48,736 nt of DNA from Halieaceae bacterium (GTDB lineage Bacteria > Pseudomonadota > Gammaproteobacteria > Pseudomonadales > Halieaceae), in NCBI GenBank assembly GCA_026710905.1, contig JAPOQD010000004.1, forward strand, positions 1 to 48,736, read 5' to 3'. Below are positions 8,401 through 17,202 of the stretch, piece after piece (the first letter of the stretch is position 1; the number at the start of each line of letters is the position of its first letter). The position numbers were made by a program, and so were the translations under genes. The notes below the pieces were generated by a model. The model was not told where the DNA came from. It made no database searches and was given only the letters and a program-made list of their open reading frames with translations.

Positions 8401-10356
8401 TTAAGGCGTAACTATCGGATAATCAGTGGGTGATGCTTCGATAGCACTCCGCAAAGACAGCAATGCCTCAACATCACCCGTCAGTTGTAGACCCGCGGCC
8501 TGCAATTGCTCCAATGCAGTGTTGTAAACAAACAGCCCCATCAACATATCGCGAGTTGCGTTCATGGTGATGGCGGGGTCGGCAATCGACTTGCCCTTTT
8601 CGGAAACCATAACAGCATTGCGAACACTCACCAGCACGCTCTCTTGCGTGTCCGTGATGGTCAAGGCAATGGTCATCTCTCGCGCGCCAATTTTATCGGG
8701 GTTTAACCGCGTCGCGATCAAATCAAGAAAGGCGGTTGCCGGTGTCGCCGCAACCAGATCGGGGTTCGAAAGCCAAAAGTCCGGGGCCGGGGCGCCACGC
8801 AATTCCGCTGCTCCGGTCAGGTAGATATTACGCCAGACGGCGCTTTCCGCCTGATAACCCATCTGTTCATAACTGTCGGCCAACAGGGCGTGAGCGGTGG
8901 ACTGCCCCGGCTCGGCAAAGACCAGGTGGTTGAGAATTTCAGCGGACCAGCGATAGTCACCCTTGTTCATGGCGGTTTGCGCTTCCTGCAGGATGCGCCC
9001 GGCGCCACCCATCAAGTTAACATAACGTTCAGCACGAGCCACGGTCGGGTGCATGTCAAGGTGTGCGGGTATACCATCCCACCAGCCTATGTAGCGCTGA
9101 TAAACCCCTTTTGCATTGTGCCTGACAGTGGCGTAGTAACCGCGCGTGGACCACTCATCGGTAATGCCGGCAGGGACTACCAGTAGTTCGGAAATTTCGG
9201 TTGGTGTGAGGCCATTATTCATCAACCGCACGCTTTGATCGTGAATATATTTGTAATTATCCCGCTGTGCAGCAAGATGTTTCCTGACAGCGTCATTACC
9301 GAACTTCGGCCAGCAGTGCCCCGCGGCCATGACCTCGGCGCGATCAGCATAGAGTGTAATTGCATCGGTGATGTAAGCCGCCCATTGCAGTGAATCGCGC
9401 ACCAGTGCGCCACGGGGCGTCTGAGTGTTGTGCATGGTGCAAATGGCGAATTCGCTGATATAGAGAACCTTCTGATCCGGCAAATAGAGGTTCATCTCGG
9501 CAGGCGCCTCGGTATGCGGAACCATTTGGAATTCAAACGTTACGCCATCGAGTACCCGGGTTTCGCCGGTTTCCCTGATGGTATCGGTCGGCGGGATAAA
9601 ACCAATCGTACCCAGCGCCGGTTCGATGGCCAATCCGCTTCCGACATACCCTTGTGGCCCGGTCTCCAATCCCAGGCCGAATTGGTAGGTTGTTCTTCGA
9701 GTCATGGCGTTACCCGCCATCAAATATTCGGCAATCGTTTCTTTTACAAAGTGCTCCGGAGCCAGAATCGGCGGCATGCCGTCCCCGTCAAGGAAAGCCC
9801 GGGCGCCTCCAAAATGATCCGGGTGGGAGTGTGTATAGAGAACCGCGGTCACCGGACGCCGGCCAAGATGCTTGTTGAGCAATTGGAGAGAGGCTTCGGC
9901 GGTTTCGAGCATCATCAGGGGGTCGATGATGATCCAACCTGTGTCGCCGCGCACAATCGTCATGTTGGATCCGTCCAAACCGCGGGTTTGCCAGACATCT
10001 TCGGCCACCTCGAACAAACCGTGTTGTTTAAACAGCTTCATCTGCCGCCAGAGACTGGGGTTTACGGTTGCAGGCGCCGGCCCTGTTATCCAGTCGAGAC
10101 GGTTTGGATTAAAGACCACTTTACCGTCCCGGTTTACGATAGGAAGTTGTTCCAGGGTGGCGATAAATCCACGTTGTACAAATTCAGCATCCTGACCGTT
10201 ATCCGCAGGCAGGGATCCACGAAACTTCTCTTGTGCTGCGATCGTTGCCGGGCTGGCCGGTTTTATTTTGAAATCGGGCGTCTCCGCCAAAAGCGAGTTC
10301 GTAAAACCGAGTGAAAAAACCACTACCAAAATATTTGCAAACTGTAATTGCCGCAT
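8401..10356 (-). CDS. Alkylsulfatase-type metallo-beta-lactamase-fold hydrolase
   Basis: This 651-residue protein belongs to the SdsA1/BDS1-type alkylsulfatases, which cleave primary or secondary alkyl sulfates using two zinc ions. A Sec signal peptide (about residues 1-24) predicts periplasmic location. The metal-binding motif THSHPDHFGG lies at 175-184 (His176, His178, Asp180, His181). Downstream family landmarks are YLMAGNAMTRR, HTEAPAEMNLYLP, CTMHNTQTPRGALVRD and the late metal histidine in AAGHCWPKFGN. A helical dimerisation segment and an SCP2-like C-terminal domain (about 530-645) complete the usual architecture, and the length is normal. It is the last gene of the minus-strand cluster, 27 bp after the DUF1214 paralogue B and downstream of a sulfotransferase. 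Its natural substrate could be an alkyl sulfate or a sulfated sterol or terpenoid; the sequence does not decide. Confidence 0.9.
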   Translation of the reverse strand: MRQLQFANILVVVFSLGFTNSLLAETPDFKIKPASPATIAAQEKFRGSLPADNGQDAEFVQRGFIATLEQLPIVNRDGKVVFNPNRLDWITGPAPATVNPSLWRQMKLFKQHGLFEVAEDVWQTRGLDGSNMTIVRGDTGWIIIDPLMMLETAEASLQLLNKHLGRRPVTAVLYTHSHPDHFGGARAFLDGDGMPPILAPEHFVKETIAEYLMAGNAMTRRTTYQFGLGLETGPQGYVGSGLAIEPALGTIGFIPPTDTIRETGETRVLDGVTFEFQMVPHTEAPAEMNLYLPDQKVLYISEFAICTMHNTQTPRGALVRDSLQWAAYITDAITLYADRAEVMAAGHCWPKFGNDAVRKHLAAQRDNYKYIHDQSVRLMNNGLTPTEISELLVVPAGITDEWSTRGYYATVRHNAKGVYQRYIGWWDGIPAHLDMHPTVARAERYVNLMGGAGRILQEAQTAMNKGDYRWSAEILNHLVFAEPGQSTAHALLADSYEQMGYQAESAVWRNIYLTGAAELRGAPAPDFWLSNPDLVAATPATAFLDLIATRLNPDKIGAREMTIALTITDTQESVLVSVRNAVMVSEKGKSIADPAITMNATRDMLMGLFVYNTALEQLQAAGLQLTGDVEALLSLRSAIEASPTDYPIVTP

Positions 10357-10383
10357 GTTCTATCCTTAAAAGTGTTTGTGCCG

Positions 10384-11670
10384 TTACCAGCTCCGTCTCA
10401 GCTGTCTCGCCATCCGCCATCTACGTATTTGTTGCGCTCTTTCCGCCATGCTGACTCGTCTGGTTTCTGCAGGAAGGAATTTGTCCACTTCATCATACGG
10501 CAACAGTTTTGTAGTCGGCACGGGCCTGGAATCCGCCTGTTGGAAACGAATCAACAAATGACCTTCGGTAACGCCACAGGCATCTACCCAGTTCGCAACT
10601 CCAGGGTCTTGATGTGCAATCACAATGCGCACCTTGCCGTCATTGTCCGTGCGCTCCTCATGCCCGTTAAAGCTGGTATGCCGATTCATATATTCGAGGG
10701 TGCGCCAAAAACGGTCAGCAATCTGAATATTCCAGTAAAAGCATTGTTTCGGCAGGGTAAATTCGATCAGCAAAGCCTGGTCTTGAGCAATTTCATACAG
10801 GCTTTCGTAATAACTTTGCCCTTCAACTTCACCCACGCCCTTGAGTGGGAAAATATGGAAAGTATTAACAGGGTACTCATGCAGCCAACGGGCAAACCCC
10901 GGCCATGCGCTGGACGAAGTCTTCACATGGCGAATAATGTCATCGATCAGGCCTGCCGTTTTTTCACTACTGTGTATTTGAGGCGCGCTGGTTTTGTCCA
11001 GGCGTTCGATCCCCATGCGGGCGTCCACCTCATCGGGACCATAGGCGAACTGACGGATTAGCAGGTAATTTACCCGCGGCTCCAGTTTCATCCAGTTGCC
11101 CAGGTATCCGGCGGGGCGGGTGTTACTGAGATACAGCTCGAAGCTGCCATCATCATTGATAATGAAATTGTCGATTTGTTTGCTGGCGAAGGCTTTACCG
11201 GGTTTATCCGTGAAGCCGACAAAATCGTAGCCGGTCAGAAAATCCACCCAATGTACTGAATTTCGATAGCCAAACACTCTGTAGACACCTTCGGAAGTAA
11301 TCCTTGCGAAGTAATAGGTCGCATCCGGATTTGGCGCCGCATAATCGAGTACATGGTTAACCAAAGGCAGAAATTCCGGGTTATCGGGATCTGAGCGCGC
11401 CATCAGTATGTAAGCCGAGGCGAGTGACATAAACAGGTAACTGACAGCCTCCCTGGCCATGTCCGGCGAATCTGCCTCAACCAGGGATGTGTCAATGAAG
11501 CTGCCGTTTTCGCGCAATTGCTCCAGGCACTGCTCCCACAGTTTCCGGGTATGCTGGTTGTCCATGCTTACATCCCCTTCCCTGCTTTGTTTACCTACGG
11601 CGCCAACCTCAGCGGCAGCCGCGGCCAGGGCCAGTGCACCCAGTTGCCCCAAGGCTTCACGTCTATCCAT
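10384..11670 (-). CDS. DUF1214-type protein, paralogue B (Tat-like signal)
   Basis: This 428-residue protein is homologous to the proteins at 192-1412 and 37915-39189. It shares DPGVANWVDACG (about residues 350-361) and the basic terminus RMARQLRRSW. The N-terminus begins MDRREALGQLGALALAAAAA, a twin arginine followed by a hydrophobic alanine-rich stretch, which fits a Tat signal better than a Sec signal. A folded, possibly cofactor-bearing protein may therefore be exported to the periplasm. The alkylsulfatase-type gene follows after 27 bp and the sulfotransferase precedes it by 30 bp, so all three are probably one operon. The function is unknown, and no catalytic residues can be named. The twin-arginine match lacks a consensus FLK, so the Tat assignment is moderate. 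Confidence 0.85.
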   Translation of the reverse strand: MDRREALGQLGALALAAAAAEVGAVGKQSREGDVSMDNQHTRKLWEQCLEQLRENGSFIDTSLVEADSPDMAREAVSYLFMSLASAYILMARSDPDNPEFLPLVNHVLDYAAPNPDATYYFARITSEGVYRVFGYRNSVHWVDFLTGYDFVGFTDKPGKAFASKQIDNFIINDDGSFELYLSNTRPAGYLGNWMKLEPRVNYLLIRQFAYGPDEVDARMGIERLDKTSAPQIHSSEKTAGLIDDIIRHVKTSSSAWPGFARWLHEYPVNTFHIFPLKGVGEVEGQSYYESLYEIAQDQALLIEFTLPKQCFYWNIQIADRFWRTLEYMNRHTSFNGHEERTDNDGKVRIVIAHQDPGVANWVDACGVTEGHLLIRFQQADSRPVPTTKLLPYDEVDKFLPAETRRVSMAERAQQIRRWRMARQLRRSW

Positions 11671-11700
11671 TGTTTCTTCTTATTGCACAGCTATTCATTG

Positions 11701-12963
11701 TCAAGCTCTGCATTCAACAGGAACCTGGTAACGATCAATGTAATCGGCGTATTGCTCACGTAGGCTGGCCGCGTCAAAACCAAAATCGCCGAGGCTGTAT
11801 TTGTGCACCCCGAAAACACCTTGCGGCCGTTGTTGAACCCACATCCTGATCTTGCGTTCGTGCAATTCATCCACCTCGTCGTCAAAGTGTTGGTAAGCCT
11901 TGCGCAGTGTCATTGCCGGGTCGCTGACCAAATCCTGGTAATACAGGTGGTGGCACCAGCTCCGGTCGGTCTGCGATTGATCATAGGCCATCATATTTTG
12001 CACTCCTGCCAGCCAGTGACGATTCACGATTTCACCAAGTTGCTGTGCATCAAGGCGCCTGGTAAACGGTTTTAGAAACGTGGCGCTGAGACTGAGAACC
12101 GAGGGAATGCAGACCAGTGGGTCGCGATGACACCAGACCACACGGGCGTCGGGATACGTTTCCATAAGAGCATCTATCCCATGCATGTGATTGGGCGCCT
12201 TCGACCCCCAGTGAATCGTGGGAATGGCCGATTGCCACATTTGCAGAATCTTTTTGTGCAACCGGTACGCCGAGAACTTTTTACTGGATGTATACCAGTC
12301 CATGTACTCCGGCGCCATCGAAACAGCCTGAAACAGAATGCTGTGAAAATCCAGTTGCGTAAGCACAACACATTCCTGTGGATAGCAAGCTTCCATTGGA
12401 TGTATCGCCTGCATCGGCGGCGCCAGCTTATTGAGCAGCGCCAACTGGCGAGCGCTCTGCGCAATGCGCGGATCCGAGTGCCGGGTGGTCAACAATGGCG
12501 GCGGTACCGGTGAGTCGACCTCCCACGCCAAGGGCGTGCGAACCCGGGCATCAAGATCGAACAGGGCCGAGGACAGGGTTGTACCCGTACGAATCAAACC
12601 CGTGATGGCCCAGGGTTGTCGAATCACTTCCTGCTCGACCTCGGGGTGAGTTTTGCACCAGTCAATCACTTGCAGGCGATTCATCAGGGTACCGGTGATC
12701 ATTTGACGGCCGAACAGTTGGCCCAGGCCTGTCAATTGCCGGTCCGCTGAAAAAGATCGGCACACAAGTTCAAGACCTTCGCGAAAACCCGGTTCGCCAA
12801 AATCATCAAGCCCGGTTTTGCAGGCTGCCCTTTCCATCAGTTGATCAGGAACGAAACGTCTGTTCGCATAACCAAGTCCTCTGGACAGGATATTAAAACT
12901 CCTGACCAGCAGTCCGTGATTGCCGGAGTCTCGCCAGGTCCATTCCCGTGGGCCGCTTATCAT
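11701..12963 (-). CDS. Sulfotransferase family protein, copy 2
   Basis: The product (420 residues) is a PAPS-dependent sulfotransferase paralogous to the gene at 1437-2711. The phosphosulfate loop reads TGLIRTGTTLSSALF (about 121-135), with Ile in place of the more usual Arg or Pro of other families. The 3'-phosphate site reads VVWCHRDPLVCIPSVLSLS (about 272-290). It carries the same N-terminal extension (GLDDFGEPGFREGLELV, about 51-67). It lies 30 bp upstream of a DUF1214 gene, repeating the order seen at the window start, and 6 bp downstream of the SnoaL-like gene. It shares an operon with an alkylsulfatase-type enzyme that would catalyse the opposite net change. The acceptor is unknown. 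Confidence 0.87.
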   Translation of the reverse strand: MISGPREWTWRDSGNHGLLVRSFNILSRGLGYANRRFVPDQLMERAACKTGLDDFGEPGFREGLELVCRSFSADRQLTGLGQLFGRQMITGTLMNRLQVIDWCKTHPEVEQEVIRQPWAITGLIRTGTTLSSALFDLDARVRTPLAWEVDSPVPPPLLTTRHSDPRIAQSARQLALLNKLAPPMQAIHPMEACYPQECVVLTQLDFHSILFQAVSMAPEYMDWYTSSKKFSAYRLHKKILQMWQSAIPTIHWGSKAPNHMHGIDALMETYPDARVVWCHRDPLVCIPSVLSLSATFLKPFTRRLDAQQLGEIVNRHWLAGVQNMMAYDQSQTDRSWCHHLYYQDLVSDPAMTLRKAYQHFDDEVDELHERKIRMWVQQRPQGVFGVHKYSLGDFGFDAASLREQYADYIDRYQVPVECRA

Positions 12964-12969
12964 TTGCTC

Positions 12970-13374
12970 CTAACGCCTGATATCTGCGAGCAGACCGCCA
13001 AGCTCATGAAACATCACCTTCATCTCCACAATCTTTCCGTCACGAACGATGCTTCGTTCGGCAATCTGCACCTCACTGCGGTCCTTCACCGAACGAACAC
13101 TCAGGAAGGCGACTACCTCTTCGCCATCAGCTACCAGACCAGAAAGCTGCAAGGTACCAAGATCCAGATACTCGCCGACCTCGGCAAACAACGCCAAAAA
13201 ACTGTCGATGCCACGGTGTACACCGCCGTAGGGCAGATAGCTGGGTTCAATGACCACCAGATCATCGGCAAGACAGGCAATAAATCTCTCCGTCTCGCCA
13301 TCTATCGCGGCATCGTACATGGTTTGAACCAACTCTCTGCTGGCTTCTGCTTGCGCTTGCCCGCTACTCACCAT
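12970..13374 (-). CDS. SnoaL-like / NTF2-fold protein
   Basis: This small alpha+beta cone protein (134 residues from this start) resembles SnoaL-like polyketide cyclases, limonene-epoxide hydrolases and ketosteroid-isomerase relatives. The helix MYDAAIDGETERFIACLADDL is followed by GGVHRGIDSFLALFAEVGEY and beta strands ending in IVEMKVMFHE, the usual order for the fold. The start at 13374 is chosen because AGGAG lies 4 bases upstream. An earlier in-frame ATG at 13398 would add MKRNGRRK but has a weaker site. It is tightly packed in the operon, 6 bp before the sulfotransferase. The fold supports a small hydrophobic-ligand isomerase or hydrolase, or a non-catalytic binding role, and the sequence does not choose between them. 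Confidence 0.75.
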   Translation of the reverse strand: MVSSGQAQAEASRELVQTMYDAAIDGETERFIACLADDLVVIEPSYLPYGGVHRGIDSFLALFAEVGEYLDLGTLQLSGLVADGEEVVAFLSVRSVKDRSEVQIAERSIVRDGKIVEMKVMFHELGGLLADIRR

Positions 13375-13428
13375 CTTTCTCCTGCCGTTCCTTTTCATCT
13401 TGCTCTGCCAACCCGGGGAATGAAGTTT

Positions 13429-14286
13429 TCAAGCTACTGGAAACAATTTCCTGGTAAGAAAATCGACCACGCTGTCGGGAAAGACAAGGTCAATAAATCG
13501 CAGCAATTTCGCATCGGCGCCCACGCAGTAATCAGGTTTCAGTTTGGCTGATTCAAATACCTTGATAATTTTTTCGGCCATGTAATCCGGCGTGGCCGAG
13601 AGACGCTCACCCGAAGCGAGTGTTTTGCAGTAACTGGCGTATAAACCGAGATAGTTTTCCTTTTCAGGCCCTTCGAGCGCGGCCATCCTGGCCGCCATTT
13701 GCTCAAGATGGAGTTTGATCATGCGAGTCTTGATACCGCCAGGGCGAATCAATGAGACCTCGATACCCCAGGGCCATAATTCTCGCCGCGCGGCATCCAC
13801 AATTGCTTCCATGGCGTGCTTGGTAGCACCGTAAACTCCGAGCATCGGCCAAACCGAAAAGCCGGCGATCGAACCCGTCAAAACCATGCGGCCTTGCGCC
13901 TTGCGCAGAAACTCGATAGTCGCTTGCAGCAACGCCAGAAAACCGAACACATTGACTTCGAAAATTGAGCGCGCTTCGTTCATCGTCATGGTTTCAATAG
14001 GGGCGCCGCCAGTCACGGCAGCGCAATGCAGGAAGCCGGCCAACTCTTCAATGCCTTGTTCGCGCAATTGCCCTGGCACAGTTTGCACCGATGCCGCATC
14101 ACCCAGATCCACTAAAATTGTTGTATCGCAGCAATGCTCCGCCTTAAGCACCGCAGACTGTTCCTCGTTGCGGCCAGTCGCTATCACATAGTAATTCTTT
14201 TCCCGCAACTGCCGAGCCACGCTCTGACCCAAACCACTGCTTACGCCAGTAACCAATACATTTTTCAACTTCGTTTTATCCTGCAT
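13429..14286 (-). CDS. Short-chain dehydrogenase/reductase, classical type
   Basis: This 285-residue NAD(P)-dependent oxidoreductase has the cofactor glycine motif TGVSSGLGQ at about residues 13-21, HCAAVTGG in place of the usual NNAG region, catalytic Ser in LTGSIAGFSVWP and YGATK as the YxxxK pair (about 153-157). The C-terminal extension resembles retinol/11-beta-hydroxysteroid-type SDRs, consistent with a bulky hydroxyl or ketone substrate, but specificity cannot be assigned. It begins 12 bp after the preceding SDR gene, with AGGAG upstream of the ATG, and belongs to the same minus-strand operon as the OYE reductase and sulfotransferase. Confidence 0.88.
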   Translation of the reverse strand: MQDKTKLKNVLVTGVSSGLGQSVARQLREKNYYVIATGRNEEQSAVLKAEHCCDTTILVDLGDAASVQTVPGQLREQGIEELAGFLHCAAVTGGAPIETMTMNEARSIFEVNVFGFLALLQATIEFLRKAQGRMVLTGSIAGFSVWPMLGVYGATKHAMEAIVDAARRELWPWGIEVSLIRPGGIKTRMIKLHLEQMAARMAALEGPEKENYLGLYASYCKTLASGERLSATPDYMAEKIIKVFESAKLKPDYCVGADAKLLRFIDLVFPDSVVDFLTRKLFPVA

Positions 14287-14298
14287 GCCGGGTGACTC

Positions 14299-15072
14299 CT
14301 AAACCATGAAATAACCGCCATCCACACCCAGGGTCTGGCCCACGACATAGTCACTTTCATCGGAGGCCAGATAGATGGCAGCTCCCAGGTAATCGGCGGG
14401 TGTTGAAATGCGCCCGGAGGGTGTGCTGCCGGCGACTGCTTCCAACACCTCGTCGGGAGCCATGCCATACCTCTCGTCATACGCTTTTTCAACCTGTTCC
14501 CACATGTCAGTTTGCACCGGGCCCGGCGCAATCGCGTTGGCCCGAATTCCCTGAGGCATCAATTCAAGTGAAATGAGTTGTGTAATACTGATTACCGCAG
14601 CTTTGCTGAGTGAATAAACGGCTGCGTCCGAACCCGGGCGGCGTCCCGAGCCGGAGGTGATATTCACCACAGACAATTTTCGCTCCCCGGAAAGCGCGTA
14701 TCGCACCACCGCTTGCGTCATGAACAACAAGCCGCGCGTATTCACGCCGACAATGCGATCAAATTCAGCCGCGGTGATCTCTGTAAACGCCTGCATACCA
14801 AATACTCCGGCGGCGTTGACCAATATATCAATCGCCCCCAGTTCCGCGGCCGTATCCGTCACCAGGGTATCGATGGACTGCTGCTTGCAAACATCGAGGG
14901 AATGGCCGTAGGCACTTTCGCCGATTTCTCCGGCAACGGATTGGCATTGCCCGGCGGAAAGATCGGCGATGCACACTCGGGCGCCCTCGGCCACAAAGGC
15001 CTCCGCAATACCGCGCCCTATGCCGCCCGTCCCTCCGGTCACGATGGCAACCTTGTCTTTCAATCTGGCCAT
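14299..15072 (-). CDS. Short-chain dehydrogenase/reductase, FabG-like
   Basis: This 257-residue SDR of classical length shows the cofactor motif TGGTGGIGRG (about 12-21), VNAAGVFGMQ, catalytic Ser in ITSGSGRRPG, the YSLSK pair (about 157-161) and the C-terminal signature YVVGQTLGVDGGYFMV. It would oxidise or reduce a secondary hydroxyl or ketone, probably with NAD(H) judging by an acidic residue after the second beta strand (VCIADLSAG). It starts 21 bp after the OYE-family gene, with GGGAGGGAACTACC upstream of ATG. A role in the same ring-modifying pathway as its neighbours is inferred from linkage only. Confidence 0.9.
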   Translation of the reverse strand: MARLKDKVAIVTGGTGGIGRGIAEAFVAEGARVCIADLSAGQCQSVAGEIGESAYGHSLDVCKQQSIDTLVTDTAAELGAIDILVNAAGVFGMQAFTEITAAEFDRIVGVNTRGLLFMTQAVVRYALSGERKLSVVNITSGSGRRPGSDAAVYSLSKAAVISITQLISLELMPQGIRANAIAPGPVQTDMWEQVEKAYDERYGMAPDEVLEAVAGSTPSGRISTPADYLGAAIYLASDESDYVVGQTLGVDGGYFMV

Positions 15073-15093
15073 GGTAGTTCCCTCCCTGTTTTT

Positions 15094-17052
15094 TTATAAA
15101 CCTCGTGCAGCATGATGGCCATCATGAATAGCGGCCAGCAAGTCACGCGGAGACAAGGCATCGCCAACCAACCGGCAATACCCAAGTTTGTCCCCTAACT
15201 GGTCAAACAAATCTCTATTCGGAACATCGCTGGTTACCATCACCACGACATCGGCAGCAATACTTTCGGTACGCTCTACACCAATCGGTCTGACCCGTAC
15301 ATTGCCTGCTTCAACGCCGACCAGGTGATGGCAGACCCACAATTGGAATGCGTTTTTCTGTAGCCGCGCCAGTGATTCGGTATCGCGGCTGGTGCCGAAC
15401 ATTTTCGGAGCAAAACTTGTCTGGCTGGTCACGAAGCTAAGCTCAGCCCCCTGGCACTGCAAGAATTCTGCCGCCGCGATTGCGTCGTAACGGCCCACAT
15501 CGTCAAATACCAACGCCCTTTTGCCCGTCATGGCTTGGGCGGGCCCGGTTAACAGTTCGACGGGAGTCATGACATTCGGCGAGTCAACACCATACGGCAA
15601 CTCGCCCGGAATCCGCGCCTGCCGCCCATCACCGGGATTTGCGCCGCCGGTCGCGATAATCAGCGCATCAATTTGTTCAGCCAATACCTCTTCTGTTTCA
15701 ACAAATGTATTCAGGCGTACCTCAACACCCAGGGCGAAGATCTGCCTTTCCTGCCAGGCGAGCAGATCAGCCAGGATCTGCAGATGCGGGGCTCGTTTGG
15801 CCACGTCCACCTTGCCGCCAAGTTTTGCGGCTGCTTCAGCGAGTATTACCTGGTGGCCCCGCAAAGCAGCCACGCGTGCGGCTTCCATCCCCGCAGGACC
15901 GCCGCCAACCACGAAGACTCTCTTGGCGGATGGCGCATTCCCAATCAGTTCCTCGTCCAGTGAAGCCTCATATCCCGCCGCGGGATTGACCGTGCATTGC
16001 ATTTTGCCGATCTGCAGCAAACCACCGATACACCCTTGATTGCAGGCAATACAAGGACGCACATCATCTACTCTGCCGGCACGGGTCTTGCGCACAATAT
16101 CCGGGTCTGCAATATGAGCGCGCACCAGGGAGACCAGGTCTGCCTGGTTCTCGCGCAAAACTTGCTCAGCTTCCTCCAGCGTGCGGTAACGGCCGGTTAC
16201 TAATCGAGGAACCGAAACTGACGCGGCAATGGGCCGATTGATCGGCAACTGGTAACCACTGGCCACCGCCATCGTCGGCGCCATACCGGACATTCGAAAA
16301 TAATCACTGTAGCTAATATCGAGAAAGTCGATCAAACCCTCTGTTTCCAGTTCCGCGGCAACCGTGGTTATGTCTTCGACCCCAGCGCCACCAACCGCGG
16401 TACTGGCGCTCAGCCGCACACCGACTGTGAATTCCGCACCAACGGCGACGCGAACTGCAGCCAGTATTTCCTTCAGGAATCGGCTTCGGTGGCTGAGGCT
16501 GCCGCCATAGCCGTCTTCACGCCGGTTGGTTAACGGAGACAGGAATTGCTGTATTACATATCCGTGACCGGCATGTATCTCAACACCATCCAGCCCGGCG
16601 TCGCGGCAACGCTGCGCTGCAAGGGCAAAAGCCGCGATCAGTTCTTCGATGTCGGCCCGGCCCATAGGCACTCCGACGATACCCGACAAGGCGCTTGGGG
16701 TTGCCGAGGGCGCCCAGGGCATGGCGCCATCACGGCCGCCCATATTGTGCCCGCCGTGCCAAAGTTGCTGAAATACCCGCATTCCGTAAGGCCGGACCGC
16801 GGCCATGAGTTGTTCGAAGCACTGTTGTGCGCTGTCGTCTATCAGGTAGGCAATCTGAGAGTTGGGGTGTACCGACCCGGCTTCAAGGATACTCAGGCCT
16901 ACTCCGCCCCGGGCGCGCGCCCGGTGATAGGCAATGAAATCATCATTCAGGGAATTCGGCATCATCGAGGTGGTGTTGGCCGCACGGGCAACCCGATTTT
17001 TTACCTCAATCGAGCCTATCGATATTGGCTCCCAAATCCGCTGTAAAGCCAT
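15094..17052 (-). CDS. Old-yellow-enzyme/2,4-dienoyl-CoA reductase-type flavoprotein
   Basis: The product (652 residues) is a three-domain FMN/4Fe-4S/FAD enzyme that reduces activated C=C bonds, related to 2,4-dienoyl-CoA reductase, trimethylamine dehydrogenase and the bile-acid-inducible BaiCD/BaiH proteins. The barrel (about 1-330) has QQLWHGGHN and the catalytic segment EIHAGHGYVIQQFLSP. A cysteine cluster CIACNQGCIGG with a later Cys in MQCTVNP (about 333-352) would bind 4Fe-4S. VFVVGGGPAGMEAARVAAL (about 377-395) is the FAD-binding Rossmann motif, and a second nucleotide-binding domain follows. The length is normal. It is the first of a run of tightly spaced genes with 6-30 bp gaps down to 8401. 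The neighbouring bile-acid-symporter-family gene and SDRs fit enone reduction on a steroid or terpenoid, by analogy only. Confidence 0.9.
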   Translation of the reverse strand: MALQRIWEPISIGSIEVKNRVARAANTTSMMPNSLNDDFIAYHRARARGGVGLSILEAGSVHPNSQIAYLIDDSAQQCFEQLMAAVRPYGMRVFQQLWHGGHNMGGRDGAMPWAPSATPSALSGIVGVPMGRADIEELIAAFALAAQRCRDAGLDGVEIHAGHGYVIQQFLSPLTNRREDGYGGSLSHRSRFLKEILAAVRVAVGAEFTVGVRLSASTAVGGAGVEDITTVAAELETEGLIDFLDISYSDYFRMSGMAPTMAVASGYQLPINRPIAASVSVPRLVTGRYRTLEEAEQVLRENQADLVSLVRAHIADPDIVRKTRAGRVDDVRPCIACNQGCIGGLLQIGKMQCTVNPAAGYEASLDEELIGNAPSAKRVFVVGGGPAGMEAARVAALRGHQVILAEAAAKLGGKVDVAKRAPHLQILADLLAWQERQIFALGVEVRLNTFVETEEVLAEQIDALIIATGGANPGDGRQARIPGELPYGVDSPNVMTPVELLTGPAQAMTGKRALVFDDVGRYDAIAAAEFLQCQGAELSFVTSQTSFAPKMFGTSRDTESLARLQKNAFQLWVCHHLVGVEAGNVRVRPIGVERTESIAADVVVMVTSDVPNRDLFDQLGDKLGYCRLVGDALSPRDLLAAIHDGHHAARGL

Positions 17053-17076
17053 CGGAAGTCCTCAGACCTTCATCGA

Positions 17077-17202
17077 TCAGTAATCCGCAGCTACGGCGAG
17101 AAGGAATACGCCTTCCACGACAACAGCTTGCCCAGTGAGGGACGAATTCGCATCGGCAGCCGGAAACAGCGCCAGCCGTGTGGCATCCAACACTTCACTC
17201 AT
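17077..17202 (-). pseudogene. Truncated SDR C-terminal fragment, ATGA-coupled
   Basis: This 41-codon ORF starts at an ATG overlapping the TGA stop of the transporter gene (ATGA) and ends 24 bp before the OYE gene. Its translation contains LALFPAADANSSLTGQAVVV followed by EGVFLL. This matches the end of classical SDRs, where a FLASDASSxxTGQxLVVDGG segment closes the Rossmann fold. It lacks the glycine motif, the Ser-Tyr-Lys triad and the final DGG (EGV here). It is best read as the relic of an SDR gene lost by internal deletion. The intact reading frame and coupled start leave open a small functional peptide. Confidence 0.55.

Noticed and set aside
9430-10314. 294-residue open frame on the plus strand
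   Set aside because: It is antisense to the alkylsulfatase-type gene, whose metal-binding motif is intact; no start signal was found.
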